DNA from: an uncultured Bacillota bacterium
GTDB taxonomy: Bacteria > Bacillota > Clostridia > Christensenellales > QAND01
Length of the DNA stretch: 13,868 nucleotides
NCBI GenBank assembly: GCA_905208455.1
Contig: CAJLPK010000045.1
Coordinates: 1 to 13,868 of the forward strand
Reading direction: 5' to 3'
This document shows positions 1 through 5,990 of this stretch, piece after piece (position 1 is the stretch's first letter; every line of letters starts with the position of its first letter). The position numbers were made by a program, and so were the translations under genes. Under the pieces are notes generated by a model. That model was not told the DNA's origin, searched no databases, and saw only the letters and a program-made list of their open reading frames with translations.

Positions 1-54
1 TATCGTCCCGATATTTACATGCGGTTTTGTACGTTCAAATTTTCCCTTCGCCAT
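1..54 (-). CDS. tuf: Elongation factor Tu, N-terminal 18 codons (partial)
   Basis: EF-Tu carries aminoacyl-tRNA to the ribosome as a GTP-bound ternary complex in the cytoplasm. Only the first 18 codons lie in the window, and they read MAKGKFERTKPHVNIGTI. This is the invariant EF-Tu N-terminus that leads into the GTP-binding P-loop; the rest lies beyond position 1. The start is set by a strong Shine-Dalgarno AGGGAGG at 64-70, nine bases upstream of the ATG. The gene follows a tRNA-Gly on the same strand with no terminator between them, so both are probably transcribed from the promoter at 202-230. Lys at position 4, where Glu is more common, is the only variation visible. The identification is firm despite the short length. 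Confidence 0.95.
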   Translation of the reverse strand, partial: MAKGKFERTKPHVNIGTI

Positions 55-95
55 CGGTACATTCCTCCCTATGGGTTTTTTGTTTGTTTTAGAGT

Positions 96-169
96 TGGAG
101 CGGGTGATGGGAATCGAACCCACGTAGCCGGCTTGGGAAGCCGGTGCTCTACCATTGAGCTACACCCGC
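96..169 (-). tRNA. tRNA-Gly, anticodon CCC, CCA end encoded
   Basis: The reverse complement folds into a complete cloverleaf. The 7-bp acceptor stem GCGGGTG/CACCCGC is perfect. The D arm is GCTC/GAGC. The anticodon stem CCGGC/GCCGG closes the loop TTCCCAA, giving anticodon CCC, which reads GGG. The T arm is GTGGG/CCCAT (one G-U pair) with loop TTCGATT. The discriminator is U, as expected for bacterial glycine tRNAs, and CCA is encoded at 96-98. A good promoter sits about 30 bp upstream and tuf begins 41 bp downstream, so the tRNA is probably cut out of a tRNA-tuf transcript. Confidence 0.97.
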
Positions 170-201
170 AAGCATGTGTGCCATTCACTACACGCGCCCA
201 T

Positions 202-230
202 ATTTTAATGCACCGGCGCGCTTTTGTCAA
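202..230 (-). promoter_or_regulatory. Sigma-A promoter for tRNA-Gly and tuf
   Basis: On the minus strand, -35 TTGACA (225-230) and -10 TAAAAT (202-207) are separated by exactly 17 bp. The expected start near 195 leaves about 25 bases before the tRNA. The element lies just after the sigH stop codon. No terminator hairpin is visible between sigH and this promoter, so read-through from the sigH operon may also contribute. Confidence 0.85.
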
Positions 231-244
231 TGCGTTTGGCACAA

Positions 245-838
245 TCATCGAAAACTTGCCAATTTATTTTTGATTCTTTGCAGCGCATTGTCCACACTTT
301 TCTCCGGTTTGTCCAGCGCAGCGGCGATCTGCTGGTACGATTCTCCGGAAATATGGCGCAGCAAAACCTCCAGCTCCAAGGCGCTGAGCGTGGCTTCCAT
401 GGCCTGGTGCACCTCATCCAGCCGCTGCTTTTGCAAAATAAGCGCCTCCGGCTCTTCTTCCTGCGGGCCGGGCAGCACATCGCGCAGCGCATGCTGTCCG
501 TCTGCACGGGCGTCAAAGGAAACAAACTCGTTCAGCAGCTGGTGCTTTTGCCTTGTGGACGCCTTCACCGCTGAGATCACCTGCCTTTGCACGCACAGCT
601 TGGCAAAGCCGCCGAACGTGCCCTTGGCAGGGTCGAAATCCTGTATGGCGCGAAACAGGCCGATCATCCCCTCCTGCACCAGGTCCTCCGCATCTGCGCC
701 CGGCAGGTAGTAGCTGGCCGCCTGCGCGCGCACCAGCGGCTTGTACCGCTCCAACAAACATTCCTGCGCCCAGGCCTCCTGCTTTGCCCTGTCTGCCAGC
801 ACTTCATCTGAAATTGTGGGTCCGCACTTCTCCGTCAT
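245..838 (-). CDS. sigH: RNA polymerase sigma-H factor (SigH/Spo0H), 197 aa
   Basis: SigH is the alternative sigma factor that directs RNA polymerase at the transition to stationary phase and the onset of sporulation or competence. Region 2 is clear: EDLVQEGMIGLFRAIQDFDP around residues 51-70, then the SigH-typical stretch of RQ, KAS and RQKH followed by LNEFVSFD to about residue 109. The C-terminal part (about 140-197) holds the region 4 helix-turn-helix, with SGESYQQIAAALDKPEKSVD. Length matches the family (about 200-220 aa). The ATG overlaps the stop of rae1 in an ATGA (835-838), preceded by SD AAAGGAA. The position rlmB-rae1-sigH-tuf is the conserved Bacillota arrangement and supports SigH over other sigma-70 paralogs. 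It is the last protein gene before the tRNA-Gly/tuf unit. Confidence 0.95.
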   Translation of the reverse strand: MTEKCGPTISDEVLADRAKQEAWAQECLLERYKPLVRAQAASYYLPGADAEDLVQEGMIGLFRAIQDFDPAKGTFGGFAKLCVQRQVISAVKASTRQKHQLLNEFVSFDARADGQHALRDVLPGPQEEEPEALILQKQRLDEVHQAMEATLSALELEVLLRHISGESYQQIAAALDKPEKSVDNALQRIKNKLASFR

Positions 839-1353
839 TGCGTTTCCTTTCCCTGCTCCGGCACGCGGATGCGCTCCAGCGCCTCCAGCGTCTCCCCGTC
901 CAAGTGATGGAACAAATAGCCCTTTTGCCTAGCTTTTTCCTGCATTTGCCTGCGCTGCCTTTTGGCCTGCTGCAGCGTTTGGAGCAATTCCTTGGCGCTC
1001 ATGCGCAGCGCGCCCAAGCCCAGGACCACGTGCTGCTCCATCCCGTCGCCGGTAGCCACGCGCACCGTGCACCGCTGCCGGCTCAGCAGCGCGCACTGCC
1101 TTTCAATATATTGGTCCGCCGTTTCCTCCGCCTGGGTATAGACCACCCGCACACCGCCGACCATGGTTTCGCTGCCCTTGTTATTTTTTACATGGTGCCC
1201 GTCGTATACCAGCACGATCTCTATCCCGGTAAAGCCGGAAAAGTCCGCCAGCACGTCGGCCAGGCGGTCGCGCGCATGGTCGATGGACAGCCCCTCTTTG
1301 TTTTCTCCGGCGCCCAGGATATTATACCCGTCGACAAACCAGATCTCTCTCAT
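835..1353 (-). CDS. rae1: Rae1/YacP-type NYN-domain ribosome-associated endoribonuclease, 172 aa
   Basis: YacP (Rae1) of Bacillus enters the ribosomal A site and cleaves certain mRNAs during translation. This protein has the PIN-like NYN fold signature: FVDGYNIL near the N-terminus (acidic Asp at residue 8), VLVYDGHH around 48-55, ETADQYIER around 76-84 and a further acidic site in VATGDGMEQ around 99-107. The C-terminal third is rich in Lys, Arg and Gln (AKRQRRQMQEKARQKG) and probably binds RNA. Length is typical for the family. The ATG is 2 bp after the rlmB stop with only a weak SD, so translation is probably coupled to rlmB; its stop overlaps the sigH start as ATGA. The function is taken from the family and from this conserved position. 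Confidence 0.88.
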   Translation of the reverse strand: MREIWFVDGYNILGAGENKEGLSIDHARDRLADVLADFSGFTGIEIVLVYDGHHVKNNKGSETMVGGVRVVYTQAEETADQYIERQCALLSRQRCTVRVATGDGMEQHVVLGLGALRMSAKELLQTLQQAKRQRRQMQEKARQKGYLFHHLDGETLEALERIRVPEQGKETQ

Positions 1354-1355
1354 CG

Positions 1356-2114
1356 CTACTGTCCATTGCGCTGGCGCAATACCTCATAGATCAGCACTGT
1401 TGCCGCGCAGGAGGCATTGAGCGATTCCGTCCGGCCCTTTAAGGGGATGCCTACCATAAAATCGCACTTTTGCTCCGTCAAGTGCGCCAGGCCCTCGCCC
1501 TCGCTGCCAATGCAAAGCGCCAGCGCGCCTTTGAGGTTTGCCCGGTTGCAGTCCGGCGCGCCGGCCGCCGTACCCGCCACCCATAGGCCGTATTCCTTGA
1601 GCTGATCCAACGTGGCGGCCAGGTTGGTGACCCGGGCCACGCCGATGTGCGCCGCCGCCCCGCTGGAAGCGCGGAACGCAGCAGCAGACAACCCCGCGCT
1701 GCGCCGCTTGGGGATGATGACGCCGTGCGCGCCCAGCGCCTCTGCGCTGCGCAGGATCGCGCCCATGTTGTGCGGGTCGGTCACGCCGTCCAGCACGATG
1801 ACAAACGGGTCCTCCCCGCGCTGGGCCGCCACGCGCAGAATATCCTCCACCTCTACATAGGCCGCCGCGGACAGCTGCACCACGATGCCCTGGTGGTTGG
1901 GCGTGCGCCCCTCCTCTTTGGGGCAAAGATAACCCATGCGCTTTTCATCCACCTCTAAAATCGGCACATTCAAGGCTTTGAGCTGGCCGATCAGCGGCAG
2001 CACAGCGCCCTGTGCCTTGCAGGTATAGGCCCTTTCCATGGGCATGCCGGCCCGCAGCGCCTCTTTCACAGGGTTGATGCCGTAAATGATCTCTAGTGTT
2101 TCTTGCTCGTGCAT
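1356..2114 (-). CDS. rlmB: SpoU-family 23S rRNA (guanosine-2'-O-)methyltransferase RlmB-like, 252 aa
   Basis: RlmB methylates the ribose 2'-OH of a guanosine in domain V of 23S rRNA, using S-adenosylmethionine. An N-terminal substrate-binding domain (about residues 8-80) starts with IIYGINPVKEAL. The SpoU catalytic domain follows, with its three motifs: motif 1 DGVTDPHNMGAILRSAEALG (109-128, with the catalytic Asn116 and Arg122), motif 2 CIGSEGEGL (201-209) and motif 3 SLNASCAATVLIYE (231-244). These residues belong to the deep trefoil knot that binds the cofactor. The ATG at 2112-2114 is chosen because SD GGGAGG lies about 7 bases upstream and the protein then aligns with the family at its start; the frame stays open upstream but shows no family similarity. 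It overlaps the end of thyX by 22 bp. Confidence 0.93.
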   Translation of the reverse strand: MHEQETLEIIYGINPVKEALRAGMPMERAYTCKAQGAVLPLIGQLKALNVPILEVDEKRMGYLCPKEEGRTPNHQGIVVQLSAAAYVEVEDILRVAAQRGEDPFVIVLDGVTDPHNMGAILRSAEALGAHGVIIPKRRSAGLSAAAFRASSGAAAHIGVARVTNLAATLDQLKEYGLWVAGTAAGAPDCNRANLKGALALCIGSEGEGLAHLTEQKCDFMVGIPLKGRTESLNASCAATVLIYEVLRQRNGQ

Positions 2115-2845
2115 AGCAGCGCCTCCCGGTATTTGCGTACTTGTTCTGCCTGGCCGCAGGTCATTTTCCCCTCCGGGCATTTGCCGCGGATGCACCCCGG
2201 CCCGCTGTTTTTGAACAGCGTGGGGGCCGCCTGCTCTGCCAGGCGCAGCATTTCCCAGGCCAGCGCACGGATCTCCCACTGCGCGCGGTTGCAGCAGCGC
2301 AGCGAGAAAAAGTGCATCAGCTCGCGCGCGTTCATCGTAATGACCATGCGCGTTTCGCAGGCATTCGGCAGTACAAAGCGGGCGTCCTCGTTGCTCTTTT
2401 CGCCCTTTGCGCCCAGCTTTGCCTGCCAGTCATTGTACCATTGCTGCATGGTTTGCATCTGCCGGTCATATTCTGCCACGGCCTCCGGCCCCAGCGCTTG
2501 GATAGACGGCGGCAAAATATACGGGAAGCTGCCCGTCTGGTTGGCCTGGGAAACATAGCGCTGGCTCTGCACGGAAAAGCTGGCGATGCGGTGCCTGGTA
2601 ATCTGCGCCAAAAGCGCCCGCGATACGCCCTCCACGGCAAAGGTAAAGCTGGCATGCTCAATAGGCGACAGATGCCCCATCTCCACAATGCGCTGCAAAT
2701 ATTTAGTCTGGTCCTTTTCCGCAACGCCGCGGATGAGCTCCTCTACGTTGGCAGAGGAATAGCACATCCTCGCGCCCGTGGCCACCACCTCGTCCGGGTT
2801 TGGCGTATGGCTCAGCAATTCCACTTTTAGGCTTGTCCTGCTCAT
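2093..2845 (-). CDS. thyX: Flavin-dependent thymidylate synthase ThyX, 250 aa
   Basis: ThyX makes dTMP from dUMP using methylene-tetrahydrofolate, FAD and NADPH, and yields THF rather than the DHF made by ThyA. The diagnostic motif RHRX7S is present exactly: Arg84-His85-Arg86 and Ser94, followed by QRY. His64 in SPIEHASFTF and the C-terminal helix with TRMVITMNARELMHFF also fit. The C-terminal tail has a Cys cluster, GCIRGKCPEGKMTC, which I recall as common in clostridial ThyX. The ATG at 2843-2845 forms ATGA with the mrnC stop; SD GGGAGG at about 2856-2861 has a rather long spacing of 10 bases. An in-frame ATG at 2861-2863 has no SD and would add six residues. No thyA is in the window. Confidence 0.95.
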   Translation of the reverse strand: MSRTSLKVELLSHTPNPDEVVATGARMCYSSANVEELIRGVAEKDQTKYLQRIVEMGHLSPIEHASFTFAVEGVSRALLAQITRHRIASFSVQSQRYVSQANQTGSFPYILPPSIQALGPEAVAEYDRQMQTMQQWYNDWQAKLGAKGEKSNEDARFVLPNACETRMVITMNARELMHFFSLRCCNRAQWEIRALAWEMLRLAEQAAPTLFKNSGPGCIRGKCPEGKMTCGQAEQVRKYREALLCTSKKH

Positions 2846-3243
2846 CGTTGTAATTCCTCCCATGTCATTTGGCTGGCCAAAGCCAGCACGGCCTGAAGCC
2901 TGTCCGTCTGCTCTGTCAAATACAGATACCCCAACACCGCCTCAAAGCCGGTGGAGGCGCGGTAATCCCCCACGTCTGCATGCTTTGGCACGGTAGCGTT
3001 ATGCATGTTGCGGCCGCGGCGGAATATGCCCCTCTCCTCCTCGGTGAGCCTGTCCATCAGGGCGGCAGCGGTAAACGCCTGCGCACCGGCCCGCACCAGG
3101 CGCGTGGCCATGATATGCAGATCGTGCGTATTGCGCCCCGGATGGCTGTCTATCAGCGATTGCCGCACATACATTTCATAGATCGCATCCCCCATATACG
3201 CCAAGGTCAGGGGGGAAAGCTGTCTTGCCTCTTCGTTTGTCAA
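2842..3243 (-). CDS. mrnC: Mini-ribonuclease III (MrnC), 133 aa, TTG start
   Basis: Mini-RNase III is an RNase III domain without the dsRNA-binding domain; it trims the ends of 23S rRNA precursors as a dimer. The RNase III signature is PLTLAYMGDAIYEMYVR (about residues 11-27), with catalytic acidic residues Asp19 and Glu23. A second conserved block, NMHN...KHAD...YRASTGFEAVLGYLYL, supplies the C-terminal acidic residue. The frame stays open upstream through the amidase gene, but family similarity begins only at LTNEEARQ. The best start is therefore TTG at 3241-3243, with SD AAGGAG about 6 bases upstream; that SD includes the TAA stop of the amidase gene. This gives the usual family length. 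The stop overlaps the thyX ATG. Confidence 0.92.
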   Translation of the reverse strand: MTNEEARQLSPLTLAYMGDAIYEMYVRQSLIDSHPGRNTHDLHIMATRLVRAGAQAFTAAALMDRLTEEERGIFRRGRNMHNATVPKHADVGDYRASTGFEAVLGYLYLTEQTDRLQAVLALASQMTWEELQR

Positions 3244-3253
3244 TGCTCTCTCC

Positions 3254-3940
3254 TTATGGTGTCGTGCCGGTGACGGGCAGCGTTTGGCAGACGCCCTCTG
3301 CAATGGCCAGGGCCAGGGCCTGCCGCCCCTCTTCGCTGCGCAAGATGCCCTCCTCCCGGCTGTTGGAAAGAAATCCGCACTCCACAATGAGAATCGGCAT
3401 CTTTCCGCTTTTCAAAATATATTTGTCCGTTTGGGCGATGGCGTCCCGGTTCTTTTCGCTTTTCAGCGTATTGTTTAAGTTTTCCTGAATGGCCTGGGCA
3501 ATGCGCTGCCCCTCCTCGCTCTCTTTATAATACAATACCATCGCGCCGTTGGCGCTGCGGTCCGGATTGCTGTTCTGGTGAATGCTCAGCACCAGGTCTG
3601 CGCCGCTCTGCTCGATTTTGTCTCGCCGGGCCTGCATATCCCCTTTTTTGGAATCCGCCAGCGCCTCGTCCTTTTCCCGCGTCATCACGACGCGGTACCC
3701 GCGCTGCTCCAATTCTGCCTTCAGCAGCGTTGAAATGGCAAGATTGATCTCACATTCCTTTACCTGGGTATCTCCGCCGATGGCGCCGGGATCAAACCCG
3801 CCATGCCCTGGATCGATCACGATCAGCGGCGTTGTATACACCTGCGCCTGCACCGCCAGGCTGCGCGCCGTTGCCGTTCCTGTGATGGCCAGCAGCAGGC
3901 CCAAGCAGAAAAGCATTGCTATTTTTTGCCGTTTCATCAT
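3254..3940 (-). CDS. cwlD: CwlD-like N-acetylmuramoyl-L-alanine amidase (Amidase_3), exported, 228 aa
   Basis: Zinc amidases of this family cut the bond between MurNAc and L-Ala in peptidoglycan; CwlD does so in the spore cortex so that muramic lactam can form. A signal peptide is visible (Lys/Arg at 3-6, hydrophobic 7-21, possible cleavage after ATA near residue 25). The mature protein is one Amidase_3 domain: zinc ligands His46 (DPGHGG), Glu62 or Glu64 (KECEINLA) and His121 (SIHQNS), and catalytic Glu187 (VECGFLSN). There is no cell-wall binding repeat, and the length is close to Bacillus CwlD. Two adjacent ATGs (3938-3940, 3935-3937) follow SD GGGGGAG; the second has the better spacing and would give 227 aa. 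The assignment to CwlD rather than another short Amidase_3 is an inference. mrnC starts 10 bp after the stop. Confidence 0.82.
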   Translation of the reverse strand: MMKRQKIAMLFCLGLLLAITGTATARSLAVQAQVYTTPLIVIDPGHGGFDPGAIGGDTQVKECEINLAISTLLKAELEQRGYRVVMTREKDEALADSKKGDMQARRDKIEQSGADLVLSIHQNSNPDRSANGAMVLYYKESEEGQRIAQAIQENLNNTLKSEKNRDAIAQTDKYILKSGKMPILIVECGFLSNSREEGILRSEEGRQALALAIAEGVCQTLPVTGTTP

Positions 3941-4038
3941 TCACTCCCCCTTGCGGAAAATCCGTTGACGATCTTCCTTTTGCCGTTTAAGCTGTGCTGC
4001 CAAAAAAAGGAGGCGAATTGTGTAAGATTTTTGTAATT

Positions 4039-4156
4039 TTTGGATAAAAGCCCGTATATGCAGCATGTTATGCACACTTTCCACAGGGTTATCCACAGTT
4101 TTGCGCCCTCTGAATCCCTTTTTATCGTAGTTTTCCACATATTTGCCTGTGAATAA
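4039..4156. promoter_or_regulatory. DnaA-box cluster next to tsaD
   Basis: Six 9-mers close to the DnaA-box consensus TTATCCACA fall within 118 bp. On the plus strand they are TTATGCACA (4068-4076, one mismatch), CTTTCCACA (4077-4085, two), TTATCCACA (4089-4097, exact) and TTTTCCACA (4131-4139, one). On the minus strand they are TTATCCAAA (4039-4047, one) and TTATTCACA (4148-4156, one). Three are nearly contiguous. The flank toward tsaD is A/T-rich. dnaA and dnaN are not in the window, so this is more likely a regulatory or titration cluster than the replication origin, although that is not excluded. Confidence 0.72.
4124..4153 (-). promoter_or_regulatory. Possible sigma-A promoter for the cwlD-mrnC-thyX-rlmB-rae1-sigH run
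   Basis: On the minus strand, TTCACA (4148-4153, 5 of 6 match to the -35 consensus) and TACGAT (4124-4129, 4 of 6) are 18 bp apart. The predicted start near 4117 would leave a leader of about 180 bases before the amidase gene. The -35 lies inside one DnaA box and the spacer contains another (4131-4139). The match is moderate; read-through from tsaD is the alternative. Confidence 0.35.
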
Positions 4157-4204
4157 ATTTTTCTGTTCTATTCAAAAGCAACCTATGTTCCAGAGCGCTT
4201 CTCC

Positions 4205-4239
4205 AAATGTAAATAATATATAAATCAGTATTTACATTT
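4205..4239. repeat. A/T-only inverted repeat over the tsaD stop
   Basis: Arms AAATGTAAATA (4205-4215) and TATTTACATTT (4229-4239) are perfect 11-bp complements with a 13-base A/T-rich spacer. The right arm covers two bases of the tsaD TAA stop (4238-4240). With only one G-C pair per arm and no U-run, it is a poor intrinsic terminator. It may be a protein-binding site, a 3'-end stabilising hairpin, or part of an easily melted segment beside the DnaA boxes. Confidence 0.6.
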
Positions 4240-5266
4240 ATTTTTCCATCGTTTCCCTCCAATACGGCAATGTTAACGATGGGTCGGCATTCAGCGCGCC
4301 GCCGCTTCGTTCCCCCCGGGCCAGCCTTCGCCTGGCTGCCTCGGCGATCATCACCGCATTGTCCGTACAAAATCCCTTTTCCGGCAAATACACCGCAATA
4401 TGCTCGGCCTGGCAGCGCCTCTGCGCCTCTAGGCGCAGCGCGCCGTTGGCGCATACGCCGCCCGCCATACTCAGGGTATGTACGCCCAGCGTCTTGCATG
4501 CCTGGATCGCGTTGCTCAGCAAAAAATCAATGGCGGCAGCCTGAAAGGAGGCGGCCATATCCGCTTTTTTGATGGCCTCTCCTCTCTGCTCTGCCCGGTG
4601 CAGGGTATTGAGCACAGCAGTCTTCAAGCCGGAAAAGCTGAAATCCAGCGGGTTTTCACACCGGGGGCGCGTAAACCGATAGGCTTTGGCATCGCCCTCT
4701 GCTGCCAGCGTTTCGATCATCGGGCCGCCGGGATAGGGCAGCCCCAGGGCACGGGCCGCCTTGTCAAACGCCTCGCCGGCTGCATCGTCGCGCGTTTCCC
4801 CCAGCAGATGGTACTGCCCGAACCGCTCCACATACAGCAGCATGGTATGTCCGCCGGATGCCAGCAAGCATACATACGGCGGCGTGAGCTGGGGGTAGCT
4901 TACATGGTTGGCCATCAAGTGGCCCTCCATATGGTTGATGCCCAACAGCGGCTTATCCAGTGCATAGGCCAGCCCTTTGGCATAGTTGACGCCGCACAGC
5001 AATGCCCCGGACAGCCCCGGGCCATAGGTACAGGCAAAATAATCGATCTCCTGCAAGGTGCAGCCGGCCTGCGCTACCGCCTGATCCACCACCGCCGGCA
5101 GCGCCTCCACGTGCTGCCGGCTGGCAATCTCCGGGACTACGCCGCCGTACAGCGCATGCGTTTTAATCTGAGAAGCGATGATATTGCTGTATACCCGGCC
5201 ATCCATGCCCATGACGCAGGCCGCCGTTTCATCGCAGGAAGTTTCAATGGCCAGCAACCGCTGCAT
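4238..5266 (-). CDS. tsaD: tRNA threonylcarbamoyladenosine transferase subunit TsaD (Gcp), 342 aa
   Basis: TsaD, with TsaB and TsaE, moves the threonylcarbamoyl group onto A37 of ANN-decoding tRNAs (t6A), an essential step for accurate translation. The protein opens with the ASKHA-fold signature LAIETSCDETA (5-15). It has SRQH (49-52), the metal-binding HMEGH with His112 and His116, the nucleotide-site motifs LASGGHT and FSGLKTA, and GGVCANGALR with a late acidic site in FCTDNAVM. Length is the family standard. The ATG at 5264-5266 follows SD GGAGG about 5 bases upstream. The frame is open for 14 more codons upstream, but these lie within the preceding gene and carry no family similarity. It overlaps the DUF1461 gene by 23 bp. 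tsaB and tsaE are not in the window. Confidence 0.96.
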   Translation of the reverse strand: MQRLLAIETSCDETAACVMGMDGRVYSNIIASQIKTHALYGGVVPEIASRQHVEALPAVVDQAVAQAGCTLQEIDYFACTYGPGLSGALLCGVNYAKGLAYALDKPLLGINHMEGHLMANHVSYPQLTPPYVCLLASGGHTMLLYVERFGQYHLLGETRDDAAGEAFDKAARALGLPYPGGPMIETLAAEGDAKAYRFTRPRCENPLDFSFSGLKTAVLNTLHRAEQRGEAIKKADMAASFQAAAIDFLLSNAIQACKTLGVHTLSMAGGVCANGALRLEAQRRCQAEHIAVYLPEKGFCTDNAVMIAEAARRRLARGERSGGALNADPSLTLPYWRETMEK

Positions 5267-5981
5267 CCTTCCTCCGCTCCTTTCTCTTGGCCCGACGCCG
5301 GGCCACATATAGGCTCAGGCCTGCCAGGCCGAACCAAATCAACATCACCACAGCAAACCAAACCAAAATTTTGGTTACAATGGCGGCGAAAAACGCCTCC
5401 GGCACCATCTGGATGAGCACGCTCGTCGCAGGGTTCAGCAGCCATAGATCGTTTGTAAAAAACACATGATGAAACTGCGTCCAGAACCAGTTAAAGTCCG
5501 CTGCGGCCAACACGCCGCACAAAATCGGGATCAACAGCCCCAGCCCCAAGCCCCACATCAGCTTTTTCATCGCGTCTACCAGCGGGATGCGCAGGCAAAA
5601 TGCCAGCACCAGGCACAGCATGGCAGCAATGGCCAGGCCGTTGCGCACCGACAGCATCAGCAAAAACAGGGCTTGTACGTCCACCATGTGCGCAACCTCT
5701 GTCTCATCGGTAAACATCTGCACCCGCATGCCGTCCCTGTCTACCACCAGCGAAAGGTCGTCCCGCTTGCCGGCGCAGTAATCCAACAGCACATCGGTGG
5801 CGCGCATCAGATCCTCCTCGGAAATGCCGATGCGCTCCGCCGTGCCCAGCCTTTTGTATTGGTACCTGTAAAAGCCCTTGTCAAAAGCCGCGGCATCGAT
5901 GCTGGTCAAAAGCGTGGCCAGCGTTACAAAAACGCCGGCCAGCACCATAAAAATCCTTGCCAAAGTCTTTCTTTTTTTCAT
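5244..5981 (-). CDS. DUF1461/TIGR01906-type integral membrane protein, 245 aa
   Basis: I recognise this as the TIGR01906 (DUF1461) family of integral membrane proteins, whose function is unknown. Four hydrophobic segments are visible: about 9-30, 112-131, 141-162 and 200-226. The first is followed by an external-looking domain of about 80 residues (31-111). The loop between segments 3 and 4 carries the family hallmark FHHVFFTNDLWLLNP (170-184), and the C-terminus is a strongly basic tail of Arg and Lys, probably cytoplasmic. The ATG is 9 bp after the GcvT-like gene, and its SD AAGGA overlaps that gene's stop. The stop lies 23 bp inside tsaD, so translation of the three genes is probably linked. 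Nothing nearby reveals its role. Confidence 0.85.
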   Translation of the reverse strand: MKKRKTLARIFMVLAGVFVTLATLLTSIDAAAFDKGFYRYQYKRLGTAERIGISEEDLMRATDVLLDYCAGKRDDLSLVVDRDGMRVQMFTDETEVAHMVDVQALFLLMLSVRNGLAIAAMLCLVLAFCLRIPLVDAMKKLMWGLGLGLLIPILCGVLAAADFNWFWTQFHHVFFTNDLWLLNPATSVLIQMVPEAFFAAIVTKILVWFAVVMLIWFGLAGLSLYVARRRAKRKERRKDAAVAGH

Positions 5982-5990
5982 CTGTTTTCC

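Larger units (their letters stand above)
3941..4237. other. 297-bp intergenic region between tsaD and the cwlD-like gene
   Basis: No credible gene lies here. Open frames of 65-67 codons on the minus strand have no SD and no recognisable product. The region holds an A/T-only inverted repeat at its tsaD end (4205-4239), six DnaA-box-like 9-mers (4039-4156), a possible minus-strand promoter (4124-4153) and then about 120 bp of minus-strand leader in which I see no fold I can name. It contrasts with the surrounding operon, where other gaps are 10 bp or less. Confidence 0.7.

Noticed and set aside
19..273. Plus-strand open frame across the tuf start and tRNA
   Set aside because: It overlaps an unmistakable tRNA and the EF-Tu N-terminus on the other strand and has no SD.
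2115..2279. Extended RlmB start
   Set aside because: The upstream codons are an off-frame reading of thyX; SD and family similarity place the start at 2114.
4008..4050. Plus-strand SD AAAGGAGG followed by a TTG mini-frame of nine codons
   Set aside because: The spacing is short, the product is tiny, and the only possible upstream promoter (TTGACG/TAAGCT) is weak.
4050..4085. Sigma-E or sigma-G promoter for the cwlD-like gene (GCATAA and CATATA elements)
   Set aside because: The elements are 8-9 bp apart rather than the 14-18 bp required.
3937..4140. Minus-strand open frames of 65-67 codons between tsaD and the amidase gene
   Set aside because: No SD, no recognisable family, frames run through the DnaA boxes and end at the amidase start; more likely non-coding leader.
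4039..4239. Calling the DnaA-box region oriC
   Set aside because: dnaA and dnaN are absent and transcription runs the same way on both sides; without skew data the weaker call of a DnaA-box cluster is safer.
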